Position numbers and translations under genes: made by a program. The notes below the pieces were generated by a model, which saw only the letters and a list, made by a program, of their open reading frames with translations, did not search any database and had not been told where the DNA came from. From Symsagittifera roscoffensis (lineage: Eukaryota > Xenacoelomorpha > Acoela > Convolutidae), in assembly GCF_963678635.1 (NCBI RefSeq), contig NC_087064.1:79216512-79276511 (forward strand): 60,000 nt of DNA. The letters are read 5' to 3'. The stretch's first letter is position 1; each line of letters opens with the position of its first letter. Of the stretch, positions 45,922 to 57,127 are shown one piece after another.

Positions 45922-46177
45922 GTGATATGCCTTGCGATATCGATTGAAAACAAGTTGTAATTCAATACTGTATTTTGGATATTGAATTTAGGTTTTCTGT
46001 TTCTTTTGTTTTGGTGTTGTACTGAGAGATAGATCATTGTTAAGAACTCTGATCTCTCGCTTAATCTCAGTGTCATCACTTACGTATGACCTTGAGCATA
46101 CCATAAAATAATGATTGAGCACCAAAGGTTAGCTGTACATACGTATATAAATACTGCTACTGCAGTAGCGGTATGAC
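45921..46177 (-). repeat. Single LTR (5' LTR of the minus-strand element)
   Basis: 257 bp between the primer-binding site and the right 74-bp host repeat. It ends in CA next to the primer site and begins near GTCATACC. It contains a TATA-like TATTTATATAC (minus strand, about 46,142-46,153) and the 14-bp palindrome GCTACTGCAGTAGC (46,155-46,168). No second copy exists at 40,073, so the boundaries rest on the primer site and the empty allele in copy 1. Confidence 0.75.
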
Positions 46178-46251
46178 TGTATTATCAGTTCATCAAAAAT
46201 TTTTTGATGCTTTGAAAAAAATTGCTTGTCAAAAAATTTAGCTCACAAAAC
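46178..46251 (+). repeat. 74-bp direct repeat, right flank of the minus-strand element
   Basis: Same 74 bp as 39,999-40,072. After it, host sequence continues in register with copy 1 (gaatgtttgggt...). Contains a short hairpin, catcaaaaattttttgatg. Confidence 0.9.
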
Positions 46252-46879
46252 GAATGTTTGGGTTAAAAACCACAAAATCTTTGATTATCGGAACAAAAAC
46301 ATGTCGTTTTTGATTTTGACACTGGAAAGCTCTGATCAAGCATATCCTTGCCAGTTTTTTCATTATCGACAGTTAGAAAATCGTTGGCTGCTACGTATAT
46401 TTTACAAATTTAATCAACTTAAATATCCTTTCACTGGTGTAGAGGACGTAGAAACAGTTGTGAAAAATCGATATGGCTCTATTTTCTAGAACAGACTGAT
46501 TCATAGCGAAAACGTGCTTTCATTGGAAATCGAATTGCGAGACGAATAGTCGGAACATCAAATGACAATTGGAACAAAACTCGGTCTTTAATGGTTACTT
46601 GAGAATCAGCGTTAAACCAGTTCATAGCTTTCATAAATCAATACAAGCACCGTGTTTCATGTTTTAAAATCATTTGTCAAAAAATTTTTTTGGTGCTTTT
46701 ATCAGCAACAGAAAACTATCAAAAAATTTCTAAAATTTTACTAACTAACTTTTTTTTAGGAGAAGCGTTCTGATCTCCCTAAATTGCATGTGTATAACTA
46801 TAATAAAGTGTTTCAAACCCTGACTAAAAATTTGAGCAAAGCTATTCACAACAACTCATGGAATTTGAAAAAGACACAA

Positions 46880-47480
46880 AAAAAACAGTTGTGACCAAAT
46901 TGGTTCAATGCATTTGACTTCATTTTTTGAAAAAATATGGATCAATTTGAAGTACTTTGTCAAATAAAAAAAAATCGGCAATCAAAGTGAAATTTTTCAG
47001 AAAAAAATACCCTCATGAAGATACCGACACCTTGAGCTCAAAATCAGAAAGCTAATTTCAACTGTGAAAATAAGCAGTTAAGACCGAATTGGAAGTTTTG
47101 CTCCATCCAACTGGATTAAATTTTTAAAGAGGTATGGATCATATTGAATATTTTTGTCAAACAAAAAATTTTAGGACATCAGAGTAAAAAGTTTCGAAAA
47201 AATTAAATTATACTCTCATGAAGATACCGACACCTTGAGTTCAAAATCAAAAAAATAATAATTTCGATTGTAAAAATAAACAGTTAAGACCGAATTGGAA
47301 GTTTTGGTCCATCGCATTTGGATTCAATTTTCAAAAGGTATGGAACATATTGAATATTTTTGTCAAAAAAAAACTCTAGGTTTTCAGAGTAAAATTTTCC
47401 AAAAAAAATTAAATTATACTCTCATGACGATACGGACACTTTGAGTTCAAAATCAAAAAAAAATAATTTCAACTGTGATC
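46880..47480 (+). repeat. Tandem units of about 196-206 bp, copy 2
   Basis: gttaagaccgaattgg recurs at about 47,087 and 47,283. gaagataccgacacc and ttgagttcaaaatc recur in each unit. Partner of 16,100-16,740. Confidence 0.7.
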
Positions 47481-48489
47481 AAGAATTTCTGAGAGTTTGA
47501 AGACTTTAGTCATAACCTCGGACTTATTTATAAGTTTTATGTTTTTTTGTAGTGATGAACAAACAGTTTCGTGTTTATTTTTGACTCTGGTAATCTTCTC
47601 ATTCCATGAATTTTTTTAATTAAACTTTTTGCTCAGGTTTTTAGTCAGGGTTGCAAGAAAAATGTTTTTCAATAAATGTTAAAAAATGGATTATCAAAAA
47701 CCCGGCTCAATCTAAACGATTTTTTGATTTTTTATCAAAACATTGTTTGTTTTGGATATCAATCATTTTTGGTAGAGAAACATAATTCATTTAGTTCAAA
47801 CCTGTTTCTCTGATTTCACTCATTTTTTGGTGATTCTTCTGTGATTTAAATCCGATTTAAATCATCTTGTTCTAAATCAAACAAACTTGTTTTTAGTGCC
47901 ATTGTTTTTGAGAGTCGAATATAATAATACTATCCCAACCGACTCAGTGTATGAATGAAGTTTTGCAGAATCCACTGACACTTGGGGAATCCGCAATAAG
48001 TAGTTATAGTCGCTCGTTGAAGATTCCGTGACAAAACTAAGGTGCTGACAAACTAGACGTTACAAGGTGTTCGAGCGAAAATTCAGAAACTTTTCGGTTT
48101 TTTCGGTGCGTGCCTGCACTGGATTTCCATGAATATAAAGTAATCAAAAATGAGTTTTTTTTGTCAGTGACTATAAAAGTGAAAATTACTCGGTTAAATC
48201 AATTATATATCGATCATTTTGCCATTATTTGAAAAAGCCTTAAAACTTTTTGCCATTCAATTGTAATAGCTTTTTTCTCACTTCTATAGATAAGTCAATG
48301 AAACTTCATTATAATCAATTTTTTCCACTTTATTGAGATGCAACGTTTTAAAATTAAGTTCAACTTTTGTCTCTGCTTGTTATTTTATTCAAATTCTTGT
48401 TATTCATTTTATATTTCTCAACTTTATTGCTTCCAATCATTTTCTTAATTTGCTTAAAAACTTTAGGGGAATTTTGGGAAACGTTTTTG

Positions 48490-48998
48490 TATATGTATGT
48501 ATCTTTGTATGTATGTATAAATCTATGTATCTATGTATGTATGTTTATGTTTCTTTGTATGTATGTATGAATGCATGTATTTATGTATGTATTTATGTAT
48601 GTATTTATGTATGTATGAATGAATGTATGTATGTAAGTATGTAAGTATGTATGTATGTATGTATGTATGTATGTATGTATGTATGTATGTATGTATGTAT
48701 GTATGTATGTATGTATGTTTGTATGTATGTATGTATGTATGTATGTATGTATGTATGAATGAATGTATGTATGTATGTATGTATGTATGTATGTATGTAT
48801 GTATGTATGTATGTTTGTATGTATGTATGTATGTATGTATGTATGTATGTATATATGTGTGTATGTATGTATGTATGTATGTATGTATGTATGTATGTAT
48901 GTATATATGTGTGTATCTATGTATGTATAAATGTATGTATGTATGTATGTATGTATGTATGTATGTATGTATGTATGTATTTGTTTATGTAAGTATTG
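48490..48998. repeat. (GTAT)n microsatellite array (copy 2)
   Basis: About 500 bp of GTAT/ATGT units with variants. Unlike copy 1 there is no reverse-complement block. Confidence 0.95.
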
Positions 48999-49954
48999 TA
49001 AGTATTTAAGTAATTTTGACAGGAGTCGCGCGCCAAAAATGCAAAATTTGAGTACACATCTTCCAAAATTAGCCTTTTTGACTTGTATTCTCAACAAATT
49101 GACCAAAAATCATTTGGGCAAATGTAATAAATTCAAGAATTACAACGTAGGGGGGTGGTTTGATGGAGGGTTGGTGGGTAAGGGGAGCCAAACGTTGGGG
49201 GGATGAGAAGAGGTTGGTTATGATGATGAGATCGGATGGTTGGTTCTTTTGGTAGGGAGAGGGTGTGGGTTGGCTGGAGTAAAGGACAAGGGGACAATTT
49301 TTAGGGGAAAGGTAAGTTGGCAAAGGGCAAACATCGAGGTGGGACTGGAATTATTTTGCAATTTGACAAAATTAATTTTGGAAATCGAGTACGCAAAACA
49401 ATTATAAATTTTAAAAAAAATTCTTTTAAATCAATTTTAAATTGATTAAAAAGATGAGTTTTTGTTCCGTTTTGTTGTCTGAGGGCAACATGGGAATCGA
49501 TGATTTTGTTAAAATTTTAGACCATAAAATCCATTGTCATTGATTTATCTTTCACTTTTCTTAGATGCGGGTGGTTTCCACTTACAATATTAGAGCATAT
49601 TTATAGACTTGTATCCGGATTCAAGTGCCGTTCTAAGATTTTCTCGAGGAGGGGTTGCAAAAGATTTTTTCTACTTTTGTTTAGTTGGACCGAATTAATT
49701 TTCCGAGCGCTCCCACAATCCAATAAAAACCCTATTTTGACTATTTTAGCGCCACAGACAAATCTTTGAAAAAGCAAAAGCGCCCGTTTTTGGGCACTTT
49801 TTGGAAAATTTTAACAAAAAAACCTGAAGAACATTTAAGGGTTGGTCAGCCGAATAGAGACGTCATAAAATAATACCAAACGTGGGGACCCTTTGGTTGG
49901 TGATGGAGTCAAATCCCTGAGGGGGGGGGGGTATCCGCCCTTCCCCCTAAATCC

Positions 49955-50022
49955 GTCTCTGTGTAGATTCCAGGTGCCTATACGCACCAATTGGTGCATA
50001 TGGGCTCCTGGAATACGGAGAC
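49955..50022. repeat. 68-bp imperfect hairpin, copy 2
   Basis: Same structure as 19,348-19,415, central palindrome gcaccaattggtgc retained, no arm changes seen. Confidence 0.5.
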
Positions 50023-50100
50023 AAGTCTTTACATTGTTCTCAAATTGCAAGTGGACCGCAAATATCCAGGGATCAGTTTGGCCTCGCAAGGAATATTATT

Positions 50101-50495
50101 TGTATTCCGACCCTAAAAGTTTTTCTAAAGGTGATGTAAAAGGTATTGACGCTCTGCGATCCTCCATTTTAAAAATTCTCTATTTGGCTATAGTTTGACC
50201 AATTAATTTGAGCGATTAATTTTGTATTGTTAAGGCTAGTGTAGCGAAAAAACGGCTCAAAAAACATTCCAAATTGAATTGGGGCAAGCTATTACTCACA
50301 CGGTAATAGTCGCTAAATACATCACTTTGAACTTTGCCGAGCGTGTGGGAAATTATTCCAAATAAAAATCTGAAGGAAAGAAAAAATTTTCAAAGTTACA
50401 TCACTTTTTAAATCAAAAAATTTTTATAGAATTTTTTTTTAGAAATCAAACGGCAGTAGAAGAACTTGGGGCTTTTCCCTGATACAGACAGTCTT
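50101..50495 (+). repeat. Degenerate TIR repeat, copy 2
   Basis: Partner of 19,494-19,890. The central motif is further eroded here (caattaatttgagcgattaa). Confidence 0.5.
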
Positions 50496-51077
50496 ATATT
50501 CTCAAAAGGGGGTGGCAGGTTTTTTAGTTCGTTTTTGCTATTTTATACTATTATGTTTATTTGTCAATTTTATACCATGTTTTTTCGGGACTGTTGTTTG
50601 TTTAACACGGGTGTCTGATGTTTGCTTATGTAACATATCTCCCCCTTTGCTCAGTTTGTCTTCTGCAACTGAGTCAACAAATCTGTTGCTCGTTTGTCGA
50701 CCACGCCAGAGCAATAACCGCCTGTAAGCTTATTAATATACTCAGTGAAAAAAGTAGGAAAAAAGGGAGAAGCGAAATAATGTGATATGGCCATACTCTA
50801 CTTACATGCACCATTTAGTTTCTTTGTTAAAAGTTTGGAAATTGGAAAAAAAAACAAATATCACAGTTCAAGTATCTGGTTTTATTTTCTCCTTTCCCCA
50901 GCTGCGAGTTTTTTTTAAGTAATTTTTTGGTTCACCGTTTCCGATTTTCACAAAAACTGGCATGCATGCATGCTAAAAGGCATGCCGCCAATGACAAACT
51001 TATTTGGTCTTGATATTTAACCTTGCAAAACCACCCGCTACACCGACCCTGAATGACGACTTAGAAGTCTGTTCTAT

Positions 51078-52750
51078 TGGAACCTGATCTAAACTATATT
51101 TTATGATTGGATAAATTAGATATTTTACCACTGTAAAGTATTTAATATTGACCAATCATGATCCATCTAACTAACAAACCACTTATTAATTTAACTTAGA
51201 AATTAGTTGTCTCTCCAAGAGAACTTCAGCAGCCGCAACAAACCAGTATACCCCAGATCTATTGAGCCTAGCAGAGACTAGTTAAACACCCTGAGAATAG
51301 AAAGTATAAGAGTAAGATTAGGATCGGTATTAGACTAAGAAGTTGCACGAATCTATCCGGCCGAAAAAAAGATAGCGTGACGAGCAGACGGTGTACCCTA
51401 TCCGAAATTAATCTATGAGTTAACCACATCGGTCATAACTCATCTGGTGCGACCATAAGTCTCGAATAAGACCTTAATAGCTTAGAATTAACCAAAAATA
51501 GATTAGAATTTAGACAAAACATTTTCAAAATGTTATACCAAAACAATTTAATCGAAATGTCTCTACGACTCAATAGATCAGAGCCGATATTCCGAACGAT
51601 AATAGAACTACCCGGAATTGGAAGAAGACCTCGAACAAGAGACGACATACGACAAAGTAGAAACTTACCAAATAGTTTTATGATCGTACGGCAAAAGCCA
51701 ACACAAACTTCTATATTTAGAATCTTATTAGCAATGAATTTAGGTTTTCATCTGCAAACATAAAATTTTGAAGTCAAGCTTCATGATCATTTCAGGCGCT
51801 GAACAAAATTATTATTATACAATAACGATTGATAAAAAGATCTCAGATCGTTTTCTTAATTTCTGCAGTCTTATATAGAAAATATTTGAAAAATATTTAT
51901 TGAAAATGAAAATAAAAATTAGTAGCATGACAATAAATTGTTAAAAATCATAAAATCATCTGTTGTCCCAGCTTCATCACCTAAACATAACAGCAATCAT
52001 AAGCTCACTAATATCATTAAAAACTTAAATCTTTTTCTTAAATAAATTTAAACCAAATTAAACTTAAGTTCACTTAATATTAAAATTAGATCATCAAGGC
52101 TTATCCTTGGATCTCAATAAATTTTCTATTTCACTAAATTTAAAACCTGATAATCAAGGCCTATCCTTGGATCAAAAAGAACAATTTTGTTCTCCCCAAC
52201 CACTTAACAAGTGGCTAACGACCTCAAACGTCGATTCATTATCCAACCCTTCCAAAAGACCCAAGACTAATAGAAATTTTTAAATAAAACTAACCATTCA
52301 AATTAGGATAAACAGCGAAGAACTTCGGTTATTCATCCTTCACTTGAACCGTCCTCTTACCAGACCCAGGATAGATCTTAGATTTAGTAAGTTTAAAATA
52401 GTTCCTAACGAACTACTTGCGTTCTAATTATACCTGAACCTTGTGGATCGATTTACTATTCTCCAACCCTTGAACACAATCACTACCCCTAAGTAAGATT
52501 AAGTAAATTAACACCTTAGCTTAGACTAGCCATGAGAAGGTAAAAAATCATTCCTCGGAATCAATATACTTTTCTCTCCAACCCTAAATAAAAAGACCCA
52601 GGTTAAGCTAACCAAAAAATTGTAAGGACTAACAGTCTAAGAAAATAGAAATACCTAACAACTTTTTGCATCCCTCATCCTAAACCTTATGTCATTCAAA
52701 AATCTAGGAAATAAACAAACAATAGTTTTACACAACTGTGAGATAGATAA
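51078..52750 (+). other. LTR/leader region of the second retroelement
   Basis: No ORF. A possible LTR end and primer site is atcTGGTGCGACC at about 51,446, but I could not fit it to a tRNA. From 52,089 to 52,562 there is a series of short hairpins, and the motif CYCCAACC/CCAACCC recurs four times (about 52,192, 52,242, 52,461, 52,575). Confidence 0.55.
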
Positions 52751-53149
52751 CAAAAATACGATCTTGTCATCACACCTCATACACAAACAGTTGGATACAT
52801 TAGAACAAAACGACAAACAATAAAAAGAAAAATTATAAACAAACAAAGACAAATCACACGAAAAAGATTTTCAAAAAATAGAAACGCATTTTCAGAATCA
52901 GAAGCCAGCAATTTAGATGAACTCTACAAATTAAAAGAATCAATCGATAAAAATTGTCCCATTCACGATCAATTATATTTTTCCGATTCAGAAACAACTT
53001 CAAATTCATCAAAAAGAGGAAAAAGAAGAAAAAAAAAGCAATACAAACACAAACCAGTATACTTGTATAATTGGAATCAACCAATTAGACACATTGATAG
53101 TTATATATTAACAGTCATCAAACGAAAAAATGAGCCACACTCAAAGTGA
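52751..53149 (+). pseudogene. Open segment without ATG, basic; probable 5' part of gag
   Basis: About 132 codons open between TAA (52,748) and TGA. It is rich in Lys/Arg (KRGKRRKKKQYKHK could be a nuclear-targeting or RNA-binding patch) with an acidic Ser/Glu stretch before it. It overlaps the following ORF by 20 bp in a different frame, so the two may once have been one reading frame. No known domain. Confidence 0.4.
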
Positions 53150-53696
53150 CGATAGTCCAGATGACGAAGAGATTTACCCCTTCCTCATAGATGCACCCGA
53201 TAATAGAGGGCAACATGATTTTTGCAAGAATTTACTCGTAAATTTGTTTGAACCCGGAATCAGTCCATGCAAATCAGAATTCCCAGATGTAAAAATCAAA
53301 AGACAAATTATTGAACATTATTTGAAAGATATATGTAACTTAACACAACAATATGGAATCTACACCATAGAATTCAGCACATCAAATACGATTCATCGTA
53401 AATACGTAATTCAAACAGATGATCTTGAATTAGAATTTTCAAAAGTATTCTTAGAATATATCAAAAGCATACAATATCATAATTCACAAAGAGCAAATTC
53501 TATATTCACTAACGAAGTTTTTGCAATAATATATACCTGTAATTCTATATTAGAAAAAACAGATTTTCAAAGTATCTCACCAACTGAAACATCCAAACAT
53601 ACAAAAGTACGACAAGAAATTACATTATTTTCAACTTTTCTACATATAACCAAAGAAAATTTCACTACAGACGATGTTTCACAACACAAAACATGA
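53130..53696 (+). pseudogene. Gag N-terminal segment, 188 residues
   Basis: Starts MSHTQSDDSPDDEE and is acidic, followed by a mixed helical region with no recognised domain. It stops at TGA. Coding-like sequence continues at 53,674-53,799 in another frame (LAWFIKDYF), then in a third frame from about 53,756, with the last switch at a run of seven A (53,769-53,775). I read this as one gag region broken by indels. Confidence 0.55.
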
Positions 53697-53755
53697 CTTA
53701 CAAAAAATTTTGGCATGGTTTATAAAAGATTATTTCACACATAATTTAGACTTAA

Positions 53756-54907
53756 TTTCACAAGCAAGAAAAAAATTTCAGACCTCAAAATCCAAATGAT
53801 GATACTGCCATTACAGAACAGTCAGACTACGTTTGGGACCCTGAATGGTCTCATTCTACATTTATAAATATCCCACAATCTAATTCAAGTCAAGCAATAA
53901 GTACAATATCTTACCACAGAGATTATGTAAAAGTAGTACCACTAACCATTGATGCAACACCATTGAACTACAATACATTTTTACCTGATACACGAAATAA
54001 CAGTTTAAATTCGACCGTCATACACAATGAAAACCTTAATGGAACTAGAAATCTTACACAACAAGATATTCAAACACCATATTCAAACACCATAAATGAA
54101 GAAATTGTCCAAACAACAACAACTACACAACAAAGTATTTCACCAATACATCCAAGTTTAACAACACCAAGATATACAAATACCCCACAGGCCCAAGTAA
54201 CCTTACAATCAACCGTTAAACGTTCGGTTGCTACAAAATATTCACATATGGATTATCAAACATATAGACCCATGACAGAACCATCAAAACCACTAAAAAC
54301 GTTCACAAGAAACACTTTTGCAGAACACAATTATAATTATGCACATTCGTCAAAAACAAACTACCCCCCACGAAAAAATAATAATCATGTATGTTCTCAC
54401 TATTGGGATAACCCAATGACAACAACCAACTCAGTAAATTTTCGAACTAATTCACATCCTCCACAGGATCATAGTGAAAATTACCCATTCTTTCAACAAA
54501 ATAAAAATAAAAAGCAAGCACCTCATCATACAGATTACTTATCATCTGATGATGATTATTTACAACCAGACATTTTTGCACCATATACCCAAGAATATCG
54601 CACACAAGGATCGCGACGACCTCATACATATAATAGAATTTTTTCTCCAAACCCAACAGATACACGAAATCAACAACCAATACATATGCCAAATCCAACT
54701 AATACACAATCTTTTCAACCAGTTCAACCACAAAACCCAATGACTATACACTCGTATCAACCAACTCAAATGCAAAATGAAATACCACTTCCATATTATC
54801 TTCAGCAACACGAAATAACAAAAAATCAACTTTCAAATTTTTCGCAAATGCCAAATGCGGCAGAATCACTACAAATGACAATGAGTCCATACCTCATGGG
54901 TGGATAA
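53756..54907 (+). pseudogene. Gag middle segment, Asn/Thr/Gln/Pro-rich
   Basis: Open frame including the 314-residue ATG ORF from 53,963. Low-complexity, with many Asn, Thr, Gln and Pro (QNPTNTQSFQPVQPQ-like repeats) and no domain. It ends in TAA; the same frame continues directly into the capsid-like region at 54,908, so only one stop separates them. The composition suggests a disordered linker of the Gag precursor. Confidence 0.6.
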
Positions 54908-55768
54908 TCAATAACATCAAATAAACCACTGATGGTATTTACAGGAACAGATCCTGAATATTATGTAGAAGATTATTTAAATGCAGTAACAGCAAATTTA
55001 ATTTTAAATATAGGACCTGAACCAATTAATACGCCACTTCATCAAAATTGGATACATAGATGCACAGCATTGATACAAACAACCTTAGATGGCGCAGCTC
55101 AAAAATGGTTTTCAGTATTACCTATAGAAATAAAATCAGACTGGAAAAAATTTACACAAGAATTTTCAAAAATGTTTGACTCCGAAAGAAATAAACAACA
55201 CCAAAGAGTTTTATGTGATGAAATTCGCAGATTACCAACTGAAACCATCAAACAATTAGCAGTACGTATCAAAACACTAGTACGAAAAGCATATTCACTT
55301 AATACACATGACTATAAAAACACAAAAATGACAGAAATTTTAATGATGACCTTAACACCTCAATTAAGGAAAAAAGCAAAAAAAAAGAGAGCATCTCATC
55401 CTTCCTCAATTCGAGAGCCAGATTTAGATTTTCGAAAACTAGTAGACAAACTAGAACAAGCGGAAATCACAATGAAACTTGAAGAAACAGAAAATCTAAA
55501 ACTACAATATGTTAATGGAATTGAAACAAACACTACACATTTAAATAACATACAGGAATCAGATACAGACCTAGTTGAAAAAATCACTGAAATACTAAAT
55601 ATTTATGAAAAACACCCAAATTTTAAAGGCAAACCATCTTTCAAAAAATGGTGTAATTTTTGCCGACGATACGGACACAGTATTTCCGAATGTAGAAAAA
55701 ACAACAAGATAACCAAAACAAACCTCAAAAGCATAAAGAACCAAATAAATCGTTCTATCAATATATGA
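54908..55768 (+). pseudogene. Gag capsid-like region with CCHC zinc knuckle
   Basis: ATG at 54,932, 278 residues. The first half looks like a retrotransposon Gag capsid domain (FTGTDPEYYVEDYLNAV; WFSVLPIEIKSDWKKF; RRLPTETIKQLAVRIK). Near residues 242-255 is one zinc knuckle, CNFCRRYGHSISEC (C-x2-C-x4-H-x4-C), for RNA binding. Immediately after the knuckle is A AAA AAC in the reading phase of a -1 slippery site. The frame stops at TGA, while coding-like sequence continues in other frames. Confidence 0.75.
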
Positions 55769-56558
55769 AAAAAGATCAAAATCTACCCAAAAAAAAATAT
55801 ATAGTAACAACAGTTCAGGAAAACCACTTCCGAACAACACCAATTACATAAGAAATCAATCACCATATAACTCAAGTTATAGAGGAAGATCACCAGAACA
55901 AAGAAATACACAGAATTCTTCACAAAATAATTATAATCGATCAAATAGTCGAAATAAGTATTCGAGATCAAATTCCAATGCAACACATTTTGTTTCTAGA
56001 TCCAGTTCCCAATCAAACCCAAGGAATAAACACTATTCCAATAATCAATCACGAAACTCATCATACAACAGAAATAGAAACTATTCACATAATCGAAATA
56101 GAAGTTATTCGAACAATCGGAATCAGAATTACCCGAACAATCGATCAAGAAATAACTCATATAATAGATCAAACTATCACAGATCAAATGACAATTTTCA
56201 AAACAGATCACGGAATAATTCACAAAATCGAAATTCAAGTTATAATAATCAATATAGAAATTATTCCCAGTCACCACATAGGAATAATAACCATTATAAT
56301 AATTCTAAACATCGATACAGAAGTAGTACACCAAAACATCAAAGACATATTAATCAAGTACAGTCAAATGAAGAAACAACATCAGATCCCCCAGGTATTG
56401 ATGACACAGGAAGTAACGAACTACAACTAAATCAAATAAACTGTGGATCATCAGATACAGAAAGTGATACAGAAAATACCATCTCCGTAAATATGATAAC
56501 AGTCGAAAACGACTACGAACCTATCATATATGAACAACCTTTTACATCACATAAATGA
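55758..56558 (+). pseudogene. Ser/Asn/Arg/Tyr-rich segment between gag and protease
   Basis: Open in a third frame without an early ATG. Highly repetitive Asn-Arg-Ser-Tyr composition (NRNRSYSNNRNQNYPNNRSR-like), then an acidic tail (SSDTESDTENT). It resembles an RS-like, basic nucleic-acid-binding spacer. It is reached from the knuckle only by one or two frame changes, near a run of six A (55,695) and a run of nine A (55,789). The alternative frame giving a 150-residue Ile/His-rich ORF (55,978-56,430) is a shadow. Confidence 0.55.
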
Positions 56559-57102
56559 AAATCAATTGGAACTCCTTCACAATTATTATATTGAACCCAT
56601 CAATACTACACAAACTGCACAAGAAATAAACGAAATTAACACGGTAAAAAAACCCGATGAAAAAGACAAAACAAAATGTTTAAACACAAATCATATTTAT
56701 CAAAACATACAAAAAAAACAACCCAGAGAAAAAATTTGGACAATACCATTTCTCTTAGAAAGTCCAAGAAACAAAGAATTTCAACCACCAGATCTTGAAA
56801 TTGATTTTTTAATTGATTCAGGAGCAGAATCAAACATAATTAATATTCCCACATGGAATGAAATCAAAATATTACATTCAAAATTAACGCCTCTTGCAAC
56901 CTCTAGTAAACTAGCAACAGCACAAGGATCAACATTAGTAAATTATGGGAAAATCCAATTATTCCTTCTCCCCACAAGAACAATGGAACAAAATAAAATT
57001 CTAAACAAACCATTTAAACAAATATTTCATATTACTGACATTAAACACAATATCATTGGCATACCATTTATATCAAAATATATACCAACAATCATATCTT
57101 GA
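56530..57102 (+). pseudogene. Aspartic protease segment
   Basis: 190 residues from ATG 56,530. The catalytic motif IDFLIDSGAESNIINI (DSGA) sits at about residues 93-108, and a later IIGIPFI matches the conserved ILG-like strand of retropepsins. The protein would cut the polyprotein. The segment overlaps the upstream Ser/Asn-rich frame by 29 bp and stops before RT, so in this copy it is not continuous with RT. Confidence 0.75.
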
Positions 57103-57127
57103 ATAGTAAAATTCTAATCAAAGATAA

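Larger units (their letters stand above)
40073..46177 (-). mobile_element. Ty3/gypsy LTR retrotransposon, 3'-truncated, minus strand
   Basis: 6,105-bp insertion present only in copy 2. Read on the minus strand it has one LTR (45,921-46,177), a tRNA-Ser-like primer-binding site, gag with CCHC knuckles, protease, RT, RNase H, then integrase: the order of the Ty3/gypsy group. The copy stops inside the end of pol at 40,073, with no polypurine tract or second LTR. It carries one in-frame stop (42,037-42,039) and two frameshifts (near 41,150 and near 40,300), both at runs of A. Flanks are a 74-bp host duplication instead of the usual 4-6 bp, so this was probably not a normal integrase-mediated insertion. 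Confidence 0.9.
24983..51077 (+). repeat. Large segmental duplication, copy 2
   Basis: Matches copy 1 from 1,297 to about 20,475 in the same orientation. It is about 6.9 kb longer, mainly because of the minus-strand Ty3/gypsy insertion with its 74-bp flank (39,999-46,251), an extra TIR repeat unit (about 759 bp near 25,362-26,121) and a few hundred bases at about 39,725-39,998. Similarity stops at 51,077, where another retroelement begins. Confidence 0.93.
46252..51077 (+). other. Intron after E', part between the two retroelements
   Basis: Counterpart of about 15,530-20,475: roughly 200-bp tandem repeats, GTAT array, G-rich tract (about 49,145-49,320), hairpin (49,955-50,022) and degraded TIR repeat (50,101-50,495). 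No exon seen. Confidence 0.6.

Noticed and set aside
51446-51465. TGGTGCGACC as primer-binding site of the second retroelement
   Set aside because: Begins with TGG after a possible LTR end, but its complement does not fold into a proper T-arm plus acceptor stem; kept only as a weak possibility in the leader annotation.
55978-56430. 150-residue Ile/His-rich ORF in the plus-strand retroelement
   Set aside because: It is the off-frame reading of the Ser/Asn/Arg-rich segment, which has the more natural composition and continues past both ends.
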